Part shown: positions 10,844 to 21,296 of the stretch, in pieces | How positions within the stretch are numbered: position 1 is the stretch's first letter | How the letters are laid out: each line of letters opens with the position of its first letter | NCBI GenBank assembly: GCA_000827325.1 | Contig: KN832882.1 | Span: 1,376,689-1,440,688, forward strand | Direction of reading: 5' to 3' | Origin: Oidiodendron maius Zn | Lineage: Eukaryota; Ascomycota; Leotiomycetes; Myxotrichaceae | Length of the DNA stretch: 64,000 bases | Notes under the pieces: generated by a model | Databases searched by the model: none | Seen by the model: only the letters and a program-made list of their open reading frames with translations | What the model was told of the DNA's origin: nothing | Position numbers and translations under genes: made by a program

Positions 10844-11266
10844 ATGCGCTCCCGTTGTGTTCTCTGCAATCGACCTTTCGATAGCGAGGCAAGCCTGAAG
10901 CAGCACAAACGAACTTCACTCGCGCATGCCTTCAACTGTACGCCTTGCAACCGTCGCTTCGATAGCGAAGAGGCCTTACAGCAGCACCTGCGGAACTCAC
11001 CAGCGCATGCCCCGTCCTTCGACTGCGACGACTGTGTTCGAGCTTTCGGCAGCGAAGAGGCGCTACGGCAGCACCTGTGGAACTCACCAGCGCACGCCTT
11101 TGACTGTAACGACTGTGATCGAGCTTTCGACAGCGAAGAGGCGCTATTGCAACACCTGCGGAACTCCCCTCTGCCGTACTCGCAACCCATCCCCCATGTG
11201 AACTTCCATCCGCCAGTACTTCATGCCGATCCTTGGCTTGCGTGTCCTTTCCAAAGCTTGCGTTGA
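10844..11266 (+). CDS. Four-finger C2H2 zinc-finger protein, short
   Basis: Single-exon frame of 140 aa with four tandem fingers in the first 115 residues, for example CVLCNRPFDSEASLKQH and CNDCDRAFDSEEALLQH. The spacing is Cys-x2-Cys-x12-His-x6-His, with the second His in a SPAH or SLAH motif. Fingers 3 and 4 are nearly identical at the DNA level, pointing to recent internal duplication. Related fungal proteins usually continue into a longer C-terminal region after the fingers; here only about 25 residues follow (Pro/His-rich), so the gene may be shortened or may splice onward. The start codon lies just before the first finger. A nucleic-acid-binding role is inferred from the fingers; target unknown. 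Confidence 0.65.
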   Translation: MRSRCVLCNRPFDSEASLKQHKRTSLAHAFNCTPCNRRFDSEEALQQHLRNSPAHAPSFDCDDCVRAFGSEEALRQHLWNSPAHAFDCNDCDRAFDSEEALLQHLRNSPLPYSQPIPHVNFHPPVLHADPWLACPFQSLR

Positions 11267-11321
11267 GTCTCATGCAACGTTCAGAAATGGCTTCTGGAAA
11301 ACAGTGGCCAGATTCGAGTAT

Positions 11322-11820
11322 TTACATAATAACACACTTATTGCCAGGCTTTGACCTTTCTGCGAGAAGTCTTTTCTGTGACTCCAACGTGTTTTTGCGA
11401 CAGGCTCCCCGTTGTTCCCCTTCCTCCATTACGACGATAACGGTCTTGCTTCCACATAGCCCGATCCACTCCTCATCCTTAACAATGTATGAGCAGCAGG
11501 TATCGACGAGTCGCCCTTGGCCTTCAATGAGGACTGCGCCATAAAGCAAAAATATCTGGCAATCGCGGAAACATGGCAGGTTGATTCGAGTGCCACAGAC
11601 TGTGAGGGGAAGATTGGGCGCTTCCCCCGCACTGTAATGAACTTGATCTGGGTCTGACCTGTCGTACTGTAGTGTACATTAGGTCTTTGTGGTGTATCTG
11701 AGCTGTTTTCAACCTTACCTCGCTCATTACTGCCTCCACGACCTGCTTCAAGTCATCAGGATCGAGCGAATGCCAAAACTCTCTCCCCCTTCTCGGAATT
11801 ACCTTTCGAATAGCGGGCAT
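11322..11820 (-). CDS. Hypothetical two-exon protein, 148 aa
   Basis: Exon 1 is 11820-11719 (34 codons), intron 11718-11667 is 52 nt with GTAAGG and CTACAG ends, exon 2 is 11666-11322. The spliced frame is open throughout. Exon 1 reads EFWHSLDPDDLKQVVEAVMS; exon 2 contains LTVCGTRINLPCFRDCQIFL and a hydrophobic-acidic stretch with VIVVMEEGEQRG, rich in Cys and beta-type residues. No domain recognised. It is convergent with the zinc-finger gene ending at 11266, only about 55 bp away. An additional upstream exon cannot be excluded. Support comes from consistent splicing and protein-like composition only. Confidence 0.45.
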
Positions 11821-12699
11821 CTCAGTTTAATCTGCATTCGAGTCTCGATTTCGTCATGCGTACTATCGCCCGGATCGTGGAGAGGTGTAGACTATAGATA
11901 GCTATGATTGAAGGAATTAGAGGGCAGAACACAGTAGAAACACTGATGGCTTGACAGTGGTTCATAGCAGAACAAGAATTAATCTGCGGAGGAAAGAAGC
12001 CTCCCACTTCACCTTGGGGCAGCTTTGAGGCCCCAAACGACTGGCTGCTGAAGAGCATGCATGATAAGAAGTTTTGAATCATTGTGTCAAATCGGACGCC
12101 GCTGGCAAACGCGCGATGCGTTGTTAAACAGCAAGGTGTACCCCGAGGCTCTATCGAAAATCCATACTGTAACCTTACCTAATTTAGTTAGCGCATAGTG
12201 ATGAGAACAGCCACACCTCCCTTATCTCACAATCCGACATTGATCAAGTTAACTTAATCGTCAGAGGTTCTTTGTACTCTATGTCTTCAAACCTTAGGGC
12301 AATATTCATTCTTGATAGGGGCTTCGTTCTACGGTCACAAGATTTGGGGACGGGCTAATGGTTATAATATAGCAGGGGGGAACAGCTAAATTATGAAGTT
12401 TTGAAGGAGCCTGGGATTTGGGACTAATGACTATTGGTTAGATCACGTGCCTCAACGACGCGTCCGTCGCGTCTCCCTGCGCCATTCCAATAGAAACATA
12501 TCGCGACTTCTTCAATAATCCAATTTCCACCTCCATCCCCCTCTCCTCTATTGTCGTCCGGTCTTCCCTCTAACTCCATCACACTCACCACATACTGCCA
12601 AGAAAATCAATCTCTCTTCTTTTCAATCACATCTGCCCAACTCATTTGCTCCCGTCAGACGCTACTGCTCTCTAAGTACTGGCCAACGTACAGGGAAAG
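11821..12699. other. Intergenic / promoter region of the F-box-like gene
   Basis: No gene seen. A TCACGTG motif lies at 12443-12449. From about 12520 the plus strand is CT-rich (TCCACCTCCATCCCCCTCTCC type), typical of the core promoter and 5' leader of fungal genes, leading to the ATG at 12700. Confidence 0.5.
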
Positions 12700-13836
12700 A
12701 TGGCCATCTCCTCAGAGCTAGGTCTGTATCCTTCCTATTGCCTATCCACTAAAGATCCCCATTTTGCCTACGCATAGAACACTAACATCATTCTAGGAGT
12801 GCTCTCGAAGCTCCCTCGCGAGATCCGGGACCGCATATATGGCTTTGCCCTTTGCCTCGACATTGAAAGCTCTAAAAATTACCGCCCTATATCTGGGGCT
12901 GCCATTCTTCGCACATCCCAGCGCATCTATGACGAAGCTATCATCGTCCTCTACCAAGTCAATACCTTCCAAATCTGGATTGATAAGGACTATTGCCACC
13001 CAGACAATATTAGTATCATGGAGACCCGTGGCTTCAAAATATCCTTCACAGACCACGCGATGTATCTACCACCACCTTGTAACCAAGGCATTCAAATCCC
13101 GAAGAATATGATAAGACACCTTCAGAAAGTGACTATTCTGGTCGGCGCGAAGGCTGGGATTAACGAGATCGACATTGTGCCCACTACAGACCAGTCACTG
13201 CAAGGACCCGAGCGCCCGTCCTTCCGAACAGTCCTACATATGGTGCAAGAAGCATGCAAACTGTTGAGCGAGTGTGACAGGATCCATACGTTTCATTTCA
13301 TAGCCTACACCAACGAGCGGACGCCTGGCTCCCTGGACCAAATTATTCAGCCAATCACACAGCTGCGTGACATACAGATCTCAGACTACGATATCTCCCC
13401 GCTAGTTCCTACCAGGCGCAACACATTCCGATTAAAAGACAGTTATGTGGACTACCTGGACTTAGTCCTAGCCATGCCCAAAGGCACAAAAACTCCAAAG
13501 TACAGACCTTACGAGAAATGGGTTCTTCCGGAAGAACGCGACAGCATCTTCACGACACCAGCTTCGTCTCTCAATAGACCATGGGAGGACGCGGACTTTG
13601 ACATGGATGATATCGACGATATTGACGATATTGATGAGGCCGAGTATGGCGAATACGGCGCAGACTACCTACCTGAATTACCACACGTATTCCACGGATG
13701 CTCTGGCATGGCCGTTTTGCACCCTGGCCCAGATCCTGAAAATTATACGGAGGTCGGCTGGGGCGGCTTTGGTAACATGCCTCTGCATCCAGGTGTGGTT
13801 CGCGACTACATGAGCCAGATAATGCATAGCATGTAG
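12700..13836 (+). CDS. F-box-like hypothetical protein, 353 aa
   Basis: Exon 1 is 12700-12721 (ATG GCC ATC...), followed by an intron of 75 nt ending TTCTAG at 12796, then exon 2 to 13836. The spliced start reads MAISSELGVLSKLPREIRDR, and the LPREIRDRIYGFAL segment matches the F-box-like N-terminal motif of a large fungal family (usually LPxEIRxxIYxxAL), often followed by ILRTSQRIYDEA as here. These proteins are thought to recruit substrates to SCF ubiquitin ligases, though most are uncharacterised. Near residue 275 there is an acidic repeat, DDIDDIDDIDEAEYGEYG, encoded by near-identical 9-bp units and thus likely length-variable. The C-terminus is Gly/Pro-rich. A start inside exon 2 is not needed once the intron is accepted. 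Confidence 0.7.
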
Positions 13837-14205
13837 GGTGCGTAGTGCGGGATCATCTAGATCTATATGATCTTACAGATCTTCACTTTCTTCGAATTGC
13901 TAAATGGAGTGAACAAGGCAAAGTATCTGCATTTAGCGTCGACCTGATTGTATTTTAGCGGATTTGCTTTGCTCTGCTTCGCTGCGTGTGTACCAAATAT
14001 GTATTATTGACGGGAAATAAAAGAGCCTCACGGGATACCAGAAATGGAAAATGGAGAAATGTCGCTAAATGGGCTGAGCTACAAGCCCAATATTAATTCA
14101 AATAATTTCATAGCTTGGGCCCACGCCTGTGCCTATTTTATCGGTCGTTGAACTAAACTCCAACTCCTGGCATCAATTCATCCATATATACACATCATAA
14201 CCACA
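13837..14205. other. Convergent 3' flanks
   Basis: Space between the stop codons of the F-box-like gene and the RAD2-like gene. AT-rich; contains AATAAA at about 14017-14022 (GGAAATAAAAGAG), a plausible plus-strand polyadenylation signal. Confidence 0.5.
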
Positions 14206-17200
14206 TCACGCACCGGTCTTTCTCCTCTTCCCCTTTCCACCTGCTCTATTCCCTTCCTCTCTCTCTTCCTCTCCTTCCTCCCTCCCCTCCACATCCTTAT
14301 CCCCTCTATTCCTCTCAACCCACTCCCTCGCCTTATCACCCCACGTCTCCCCCGTCTCCACACCACCCTTTCTCCTCGCCTTCAGCCGCCCCACTGCCTC
14401 CCTCATCCTCTTACTCCCACTAACATCTCCCTTCTTTGCTATATTCACCCCGGCGCCAACACCTCCCTCAAAATACCGCGTGATATTGCTTTGCGTTCCC
14501 TCCGCTTGGCGACGATTCATGTCTCGTATCACGGGAACCAGAACCTCATCTGTGCGCTCCTGGTCCCATCCGATCGTCGCCATGAGGAATTCCCGCAACC
14601 GGTCCAGATCAGGGACGCCCCATTGAAAAGGCTCCGGGGAGGAATCGACTTCCGGATGCAGATATGCGTCTGTGACTGCGGGAGAGGGGAAGCCTGGCGG
14701 GAGGAAGAGTTTAGTGGATTGTGCGCGGCGGAATTTCTTGCGGAAGGCGGAGGTTTCGGAGGTTATTAGGTTTGAGGAGTATTGCGCGGAGGACCACCAG
14801 GAGCGGAATTCGTCCAAGCCTGCAGAAGTTGGAAATTCAGAGATGATTTCGACGGCTGTGACAGGGCCGATGCCTTGGAGGCCTTCGGTGTAATCGGACC
14901 CTAAGAGATGTGCGATGGAGATAAGCTGCTCGCGCGAGAGGGAAAGCTCCTTCTCAAGGTCCGAGGAGAGGTAACACTCCACGAACTTGTTGCTGTTGAA
15001 CATGTTCTTGTACACGCGTGTGCCGCCGAAGAGAAAGATGTCAGAGTCGTCTGTCACCACGCCGTCGACGAGACCCAGGCGCACGAGCTCCGCACACTGT
15101 GCTTCGGCCTCCATGGGCGCTGTGATGTAGGGAATTCCGAAGAGGCGAAGGAGCGCTTGGCACTCCTCGATCATGACGTGCGAGACCTCGTCTGCGTCGC
15201 GACGATCCTTCTTCTGCTGCGACCTGAGGGCTTTGAGTTCTCTGTCGTAAGCTTCTCTGTTTTCGTGCTCGGACTTGTTGTTTAATGTACTAGCGAATCG
15301 GGCATGTTCTTCTGCCTCGATGGCAAGCTGAGCAAGTAGCTCTTCATCGTCGGGGTCACTGACATCGAATTCGTCGTCTTCCTGCTGACGATCGAAGTCA
15401 TCTTCATCAGGAAGAGATTCAAAGGCATCCTTTGCAGACTTTGTCAAGTCGACTTCCTCAAATTCCGGCGACGGAATTTTTGAAGCCATCTGGGGAGCTT
15501 CAACGTCTTCAAATTCGGGAGATGCGGGTTGTGATTTTGGTTCTGATATTGCTCTTTCTCTCTTATCAGATGGACGATCGGCATCATCTCCAGTCTTCCC
15601 TCCATAATCGCTCTCTGACCATTCTACCTCCTCGTATTCAAGTCCTTCAATTTCTTCATCAGGAAGAGCTTCGATGGATTGCTGTCTCTCTTTGGGTATA
15701 TCAGAAACCGGAGGTTCCGTTCGCAAAGCGTCAGCAACATCGTCCATCTTCCTCGTAGGTGGCGGCGCCTCCAAGACTTCTACATCGCTGTCATCATCCG
15801 AAGATTCAATCTCAATTGGGCCGTGGTTCTGCAGAAACAGTCTCTCTTCCTCAAGAGCTCTTTCTCTGTCCTCGGCATTCAACTCGAGATCCCTTCTCTG
15901 TTGCTGCTCAACTCGTGATCGAATGTCATCGGCGCCAACAAGCCAAGGAGGAAGAGGCTTGGGAGCCACCTCAGCTTGCATGTCGAAACCACCAGCTAGA
16001 TCTTCCTCGTCCTCTTCTTCTTCTCCTTCCTGATTGGCTTCCACTTCGACCCTTTTAGGCTTCTGTTTCTTTGAAAAGATTGACGTGCTAAAGTCCAGCT
16101 TCTCGAATGGCAGGGGCCCATCGAATGGATTTTTATGGTTCTTTAGAACAGGAGCAGGTTGTCGGGTCTTTTCGGGTGATTTCTTCTTCCTCGCCTTGGC
16201 CAACACAGCTTGTAAATCCATTTCACTGTCACTTCCGCTATTGATACTTGCTGCTCTTCGTTTCGGCACCGCAGCATTAGCTCTGTTGTTAACAATATGA
16301 GCTATCATGCTCCCACTCGAGCTAATCAGAGGTTTGGGTGCGGAAACAGCGCGTTGCTCGTATTCCGGCAATGGGACATCCTCAAAATCTGCCTCATTTT
16401 CAGACTCAGGATCGTGGCCGTGCTGATTTTTTAAAGAGAGTGCAATGGCTTGGTAAAGATGTTCCTCCTCATCGGTTTCGCCATCCGGTCTGTCATCCTT
16501 TTCTAGGGACATTGCTATTGCTCGTGCAAGACCCTCATCTTCTTCTGTTCCATCAGCAAGATACTCCGTCTCCATTCTATCGTCCACGAATAAAGAACCA
16601 GGCTCATCGGATGGTACTGATACTGCCCCAGAGCTCTCGCCATTCATGGAGTGTCCATTTCCTGCAACGAATGATTGCAACCCTTGGTCAGCGAGGTCCA
16701 AATCTTCCTCCGTTAGACTTTGACCCCGCGGCAATTTTGGCAACCTGTTTAAGCCTTCGACTGGAACATCCTCGAATTCTTCCTCCGAATCTGAGGTCTC
16801 CTGATTTTCCTTGATATTTTGATGCAAGGCATCAACATCAATCGGCTTATTCCTCTCCCCAACACTCTTGTCGGTACTCACAACGCCAAGCGCCCAGCCA
16901 CCCTCCACGCCATCATTCTTCACCAGAACGTACTCCCTGCCCCTCTCCCCGGCTATCCTACCCGTCCCAACACCTAGTAACCCATCATTCATGCCGTTCA
17001 AATTCATAAGTCGTTGCGTAAGCTCGTTCCTCTCCCTCACGCGCTCAATCTGGAATCTGGAGAACGCCATGCGGTCCGGAAACATGTCTTCCAGCTGCTC
17101 CTTACTCAGTCCCATTCTCAATCGACTTCTCAGCCTCGCCGCATTTAAGATGTTATATCGATCCCCCGGTGGGAGACTGAGGAAGAACTCGCCGTTGAAA

Positions 17201-17871
17201 TCGATCTTGGAAAAGTCGTACAGGTTGACATCCTCTCCGTTATGAAACTGCCTCGCATATTCCTCCAACTCCTCCGCAGACATGATACGCGGATCATTTG
17301 GTGCCCCCATTTCTGCCAGATTTGGGATATCAGGGAGGTGATACGCATCTGTCTTGCGGAATTTGCGCGTGCTTTGCCGCTCCGCCGCATTCATTCCCAG
17401 CTCTCCCACATACACCAGCTGACTCTCGTCAGGTAGAGTCTCCTCCTGGAAGTTATTGTCACTCATCCCAACCTCCCTCCTCTGCTTCTCCCTCTTCCTC
17501 GTTTCATGCTCCTCCTCTCCCCGGCGCTTCATCTGCACAGCCAACAACCTCCCCGCAGTACGCACTGCGTCCTCTCTCCTACCCTCTCGTCTCTTCTTCC
17601 TCCCCAGAACCGTCAGCCTCTTCAATGCAGGAGCCCCGCCATCGAACACGAAAACTGGCTTGATCCCGACATACAGGAGTTTGCAGATGCGCCGGAAAAA
17701 GCCTACGACGTGAGAGTTGCGCAGGGCATTGCCTTCCTTATCGCGCACGGCTTTGAGGAACTGGTAGATCCAGATGGAGGCGTCGACGGCGAGACGCTTG
17801 CGGTTGAGCGTGGGCAGCGGCGTCGGACGCGCGGATGGTGCGAGGATAGGCCAAAGACCAGTGACTCCCAT
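14206..17871 (-). CDS. RAD2: DNA repair endonuclease RAD2/XPG (Rad13)
   Basis: Intact single-exon gene, 1221 aa, normal for fungal RAD2/XPG. It makes the 3' incision in nucleotide excision repair. The N-region starts MGVTGLWPILAPSAR with the metal-binding acids Asp30 (RLAVDASIWIYQF) and Asp77 (VFVFDGGAPALKR) at the same positions as in human XPG. The long acidic spacer includes ubiquitin-interacting-type motifs EGLARAIAMSLEK and LYQAIALSLKN. The I-region near residues 900-1000 has MEAEAQCAEL, VVTDDSDIFLFGG and the helix-hairpin-helix-like LLGSDYTEGLQGIGPVTAVE. Close to the C-terminus QSNITRYF fits the PCNA-binding PIP box, and the end is a Lys/Arg-rich nuclear localisation stretch. It shares a 296-bp divergent promoter region with the NAA38-like gene. 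Confidence 0.97.
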   Translation of the reverse strand: MGVTGLWPILAPSARPTPLPTLNRKRLAVDASIWIYQFLKAVRDKEGNALRNSHVVGFFRRICKLLYVGIKPVFVFDGGAPALKRLTVLGRKKRREGRREDAVRTAGRLLAVQMKRRGEEEHETRKREKQRREVGMSDNNFQEETLPDESQLVYVGELGMNAAERQSTRKFRKTDAYHLPDIPNLAEMGAPNDPRIMSAEELEEYARQFHNGEDVNLYDFSKIDFNGEFFLSLPPGDRYNILNAARLRSRLRMGLSKEQLEDMFPDRMAFSRFQIERVRERNELTQRLMNLNGMNDGLLGVGTGRIAGERGREYVLVKNDGVEGGWALGVVSTDKSVGERNKPIDVDALHQNIKENQETSDSEEEFEDVPVEGLNRLPKLPRGQSLTEEDLDLADQGLQSFVAGNGHSMNGESSGAVSVPSDEPGSLFVDDRMETEYLADGTEEDEGLARAIAMSLEKDDRPDGETDEEEHLYQAIALSLKNQHGHDPESENEADFEDVPLPEYEQRAVSAPKPLISSSGSMIAHIVNNRANAAVPKRRAASINSGSDSEMDLQAVLAKARKKKSPEKTRQPAPVLKNHKNPFDGPLPFEKLDFSTSIFSKKQKPKRVEVEANQEGEEEEDEEDLAGGFDMQAEVAPKPLPPWLVGADDIRSRVEQQQRRDLELNAEDRERALEEERLFLQNHGPIEIESSDDDSDVEVLEAPPPTRKMDDVADALRTEPPVSDIPKERQQSIEALPDEEIEGLEYEEVEWSESDYGGKTGDDADRPSDKRERAISEPKSQPASPEFEDVEAPQMASKIPSPEFEEVDLTKSAKDAFESLPDEDDFDRQQEDDEFDVSDPDDEELLAQLAIEAEEHARFASTLNNKSEHENREAYDRELKALRSQQKKDRRDADEVSHVMIEECQALLRLFGIPYITAPMEAEAQCAELVRLGLVDGVVTDDSDIFLFGGTRVYKNMFNSNKFVECYLSSDLEKELSLSREQLISIAHLLGSDYTEGLQGIGPVTAVEIISEFPTSAGLDEFRSWWSSAQYSSNLITSETSAFRKKFRRAQSTKLFLPPGFPSPAVTDAYLHPEVDSSPEPFQWGVPDLDRLREFLMATIGWDQERTDEVLVPVIRDMNRRQAEGTQSNITRYFEGGVGAGVNIAKKGDVSGSKRMREAVGRLKARRKGGVETGETWGDKAREWVERNRGDKDVEGREEGEEEREEGNRAGGKGKRRKTGA

Positions 17872-18167
17872 AGTAGGTGGTTATGGGTTGATCGAATCAG
17901 AGAGCTCAAGGGTGAGTGGTGATAGCGAGAGTGAGGAGCTCGCACATCGTGAACACTGGTGCGTAGTCCTCACTTCGGATGTGCAAGCTTTTTCGTGTGG
18001 TGTGATGATGTTGCGAGACAGTTGATCCTAACACGATGACGCTGTTGCCTCGACCCGAAAATGTCGCCAGGTCACGTGGGCGTTATCTTATCGCCGAAAA
18101 AGGTTGAAATGGGAGGCCTCGAGATTCATGGCTAAGTCCAAGCAATTTCTCAAACCACAATCTTACA
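17872..18167. promoter_or_regulatory. Divergent promoter region RAD2 / NAA38
   Basis: The two start codons are 296 bp apart and point away from each other. The segment holds GTCACGTGG at 18071-18079 (E-box core CACGTG), nearer the NAA38 side. Co-regulation is only a possibility. Confidence 0.5.
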
Positions 18168-18639
18168 ATGGACAAAGCACAAGCAGAAGACTATCTGCAT
18201 TCCCTTCTAAATAAGACCCTCCGCATTACCACCGATGACACGAGGATGTTCATGGGCCGTTTCAGATGCACAGATTCTGTTCGTCCCACTTTCCTCCCAC
18301 CCAATCCTCCCTTCCTCCAATTCATATCCAATAAATTTCTCTGCTTCCAATCTTAACCCTCAGAAGGACAGGAATATTATCCTCTCTCAAGCATTCGAAT
18401 ACCGCTTCCCCACCTCCTCGTCCACCGGCAACACGACATCTTCCTCCTCCCCGTCCTCTAGCACAAGTGAACCCACCGAAGCGACCGAAGAGCCTACGTC
18501 CCGCTATCTGGGACAAGTCGTCGTCCCCGGCGCGCATATTTCGAAGATCGAACTGGAGGAGTTTGCAAGCCAGGTGAAGAAAGATACACAGCGGCAGGTT
18601 GTCGCAGTACGGCCGAAGGAGGTGCAAGAGGGTGTTTGA
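18168..18639 (+). CDS. NAA38: LSM-domain NatC auxiliary subunit (NAA38/LSMD1-like)
   Basis: Exon 1 18168-18278, intron 18279-18363, exon 2 18364-18639; 128 aa. The Sm1 half is LLNKTLRITTDDTRMFMGRF followed by RCTDSKDRNIILSQAFEYR after splicing, and the Sm2 half is RYLGQVVVPGAHISKIEL. A Ser/Thr-rich insert of about 30 residues lies between them, as in other fungal LSMD1 proteins. The family (Mak31 in yeast) is the small subunit of the NatC N-terminal acetyltransferase with NAA30 and NAA35. The intron donor GTTCGT is weak, but splicing there restores the conserved LSM core, and the acceptor (CCCTCAG) is good. Alternative: another Sm-like protein, but the VVPGxHIxKIEL ending favours NAA38. Confidence 0.85.
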
Positions 18640-19799
18640 AGGGAGATAAGACTGAGTATGGATTTTTAAGAAGATTATATACAAGGAAAACTTGGGGAGA
18701 GTGTATAAGTTGTGTATCACTATAGATAGTGCGCGGAAGAGAAGGCAGAGGATGCGCCAAGCGGGATGAGAGGTCTTGTCAAGAGTTCTTGTATGGATAG
18801 AAGGTGGAGGGGCATCATCATTAGATTGCTTTCATGGAAGGTATTAGACATCGGGAAGCATAGCAGTGCCGAGGCGACCAGGAGTGACTAAACAAGGCAC
18901 AACGCTCAAGGAACCATACCTATATTAATCCATTTGAGCCTCTCAAACTGGCGACACACTCAAGAAGCAGGTTTCCGAGAGTAAAGTGACGCTCTCCTCA
19001 AATATTCTCAAGTACATACTCAAAAACTGCGAGGGTTATATTCAAGAAAGATATTGAGGCACATATTTTAACTATAAAATTGTTTTATGCCATATATAAC
19101 TAGATAACTAGACAGCTGATACGTCGGCATTATATCAGAATATAAATGTGAAACTCTTTTTGTGTTTCTTATTTTGCTACCCCCCCCCCCCCCCCCTTCC
19201 CGGCCTTTTTTTTTTAAAAAAAAAGGCAAAAACCATAAAACGGGAAAGAAGGAAAGAGAGATCTCTCGAGATAATATCGAGAGTTGGATTCAAGTTTGGA
19301 ATTAGAGGGCGTGGGGTTTATTCTTAGAAGGGCTGGAGATATATCTGAATCTTAAAATCTGCCGTGTGAAAGGGACTTAAGTTACCAGGCATTCGAAGTC
19401 GAAGTCGAGATGTTTGAATTTTACTTTTACCTATCTTCCATTTATTTCGGCCTGTTATAGATTGGGAACTAAAAATTTCGAGTTTATTCCATATTCATAG
19501 CGTACCTTAGATACATATAAACTATCATTGCAGATAAACTACGCCCTTTGGAATTTCCGTGAGGATTAACAATTACCTCCACACACCTTTCTCCGCAACT
19601 GCATCAGTATCAGGAGATCAATCTCGATCGGGCCTGACTGGGGAATAGAAAAAAGAAAACTTTCTCTCCTCGGTCCTCCTATACTCACTCATTCCCTCTT
19701 CCATAAATATCTGATTCTGCTCGTCCTTCGCATATGAGTAGCCTCGCCTCACAGGCCCTCTATATACTCCGCGCCTCCCCCCTTAATTTATCACCTCCC
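18640..19799. other. Intergenic, low-complexity rich
   Basis: No gene seen. It contains a C17 homopolymer next to a T10/A9 palindrome (19180-19227), GA-rich and AT-rich stretches, and the 3' flanks of two convergent genes (NAA38 and PIL1). Confidence 0.6.
19180..19227. repeat. C17 homopolymer followed by GCC-T10-A9-GGC palindrome
   Basis: Seventeen C bases run from 19180 to 19196; seven bases later GCC, ten T, nine A and GGC form an almost perfect inverted repeat at 19203-19227. Such tracts are prone to slippage, so exact lengths may be uncertain. Confidence 0.8.
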
Positions 19800-21296
19800 C
19801 TACGCAGCAAGAACATGCTCTTGCCTTCCTCTTGTCTCGCCATTCACCCCTCCCTCCTCACCGGCCTCCTCCGCCTCCTCGTCGTCATATTCCTCCCCTC
19901 CATCTCCCTTATGCACGCTTGCAGGGACCCAGAGCCCGCTCTCGCGATCATTAATGGCCGCGCCATCCTGGCCCGTCAAATCATGGCCGTCCGCTGTCCG
20001 CGGGATATTCGCTCTGCGTCGCTGAGACAGCGTGCGGGAGCGCGTTGACAGTTTACTCGACACCGCGGCGTTTGCAGTGACCCAATTCGTAAGTGCATCT
20101 TCGCAGTCCTGGATGATCGCCTTGGAAGCCTCGTACCCATCGTAGGCCGCGCGGGTCTCGCCAGGGGTGACGGGGGTATCGTCGACGAGTTCGAGGAGGT
20201 GTTTGCCGTAGCCAGCAATGATGGCGAGTTTCTCGCAGTGCTCGCGGAGGGCATCGAATTGGTAGGTGTATGCAGCTTTGAGCTTCTCGCGCGTAATGTT
20301 GGACAGCTGTGCTTCGGCGACGAGGGACTCAGCTTCAGCGCGCACGAGCTCCTGCTCGAGGACGACGATCTTGGGGGAGTTGGGCTCTTTATATTTGAGT
20401 TGTGCGATCTGGTCGGTGATTTTTTGCTTTCCTGCGTGGTGTTAGCTTGGTTGTTTTTTGGGAGGAGGCCGGGAGGGGTGGGAGGGATCAGAACGCACGA
20501 TCTCTGCTGGGCTGGACGGACGCCTCGATATTACGGATGCTCTTAATCGTCACACGGTACTGGTCATAGCGGTCCACATACTGGTCCTCGAGCTCACCGA
20601 TCTCGTAGAGCAGGACGCCAAGCTTGTCGGTGACATCGGATACGTCGTCGTCGCACGCCTCGCCCCAGAGGGAGAGTTGTTGCTAGGGAACATTAGTAAG
20701 GCTTCCCTCATTCTGCTGCGGGCTCGATCCCTTACCGCAACCTCCATGCGCTCGCGGCCGACGAGCTCCATGCTGCGCATGACGTTCTTCTCCATCTTGA
20801 CCAGTTGCGACAGCTTCCGGGCTAGCTCGGGGCCGAACTGGCCGGCAGTCTGCCTGCGGAGGGCATGACCTGTATTTGTTAGCGGTGCTCTGCTTGTCTT
20901 CCATAGCTATATGGAGTGATGACAATGGATGAGAATGGCAGAGATGAGGTGGAGGGTGAGCGATGCCAAGACAGCACCTGCGCCCGTAAAGATACGACCC
21001 CAGGCATCAATTGCTCCACAATCGTCCCTCAACTCTTCATCCTTATCTCGCCATGCCATTCTCTAATTATATATGCGTATGGATATGCTTGATCGTGGTT
21101 AGGAACTAGGAGAGGGCCGGCCTACCGAATCCGCCGCGGCCGAAGAGGCGCCCAGATTTGGTACTGGAGGGCGGTGGCGGGGGGTTCTGGAGCTGCGAGG
21201 CCTGGCCGAGCGTCAGTAGAGCTGGAGAGAGAGGTGGAGATAGAAGCCGCATACGGTGGGCGCCCGCGACTGTCTCATGGAATAGGTGCGATGCAT
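19800..21296 (-). CDS. PIL1: Eisosome core BAR protein PIL1/LSP1
   Basis: Five exons: 21296-21255, 21201-21126, 20869-20736, 20682-20499, 20431-19800; 355 aa. It starts [14 protein letters not shown] then [17 protein letters not shown], the classic Pil1/Lsp1 N-terminus. The BAR domain follows with [77 protein letters not shown] and [20 protein letters not shown]. The C-terminal tail is acidic, as in yeast. Pil1 and Lsp1 assemble into the half-cylinder coat of eisosomes (MCC furrows) under the plasma membrane, bind PI(4,5)P2 and are phosphorylated by Pkh kinases. Intron 2 (about 256 nt, 21125-20870) is unusually long for this window; the others are 52-67 nt. Whether it is PIL1 or LSP1 cannot be told from one copy. 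Confidence 0.95.

Noticed and set aside
12368-12400. GGGAACAGCTAAATTATG, similar to the MITE end at 5674
   Set aside because: Only about ten bases match, no opposite end and no target duplication nearby.
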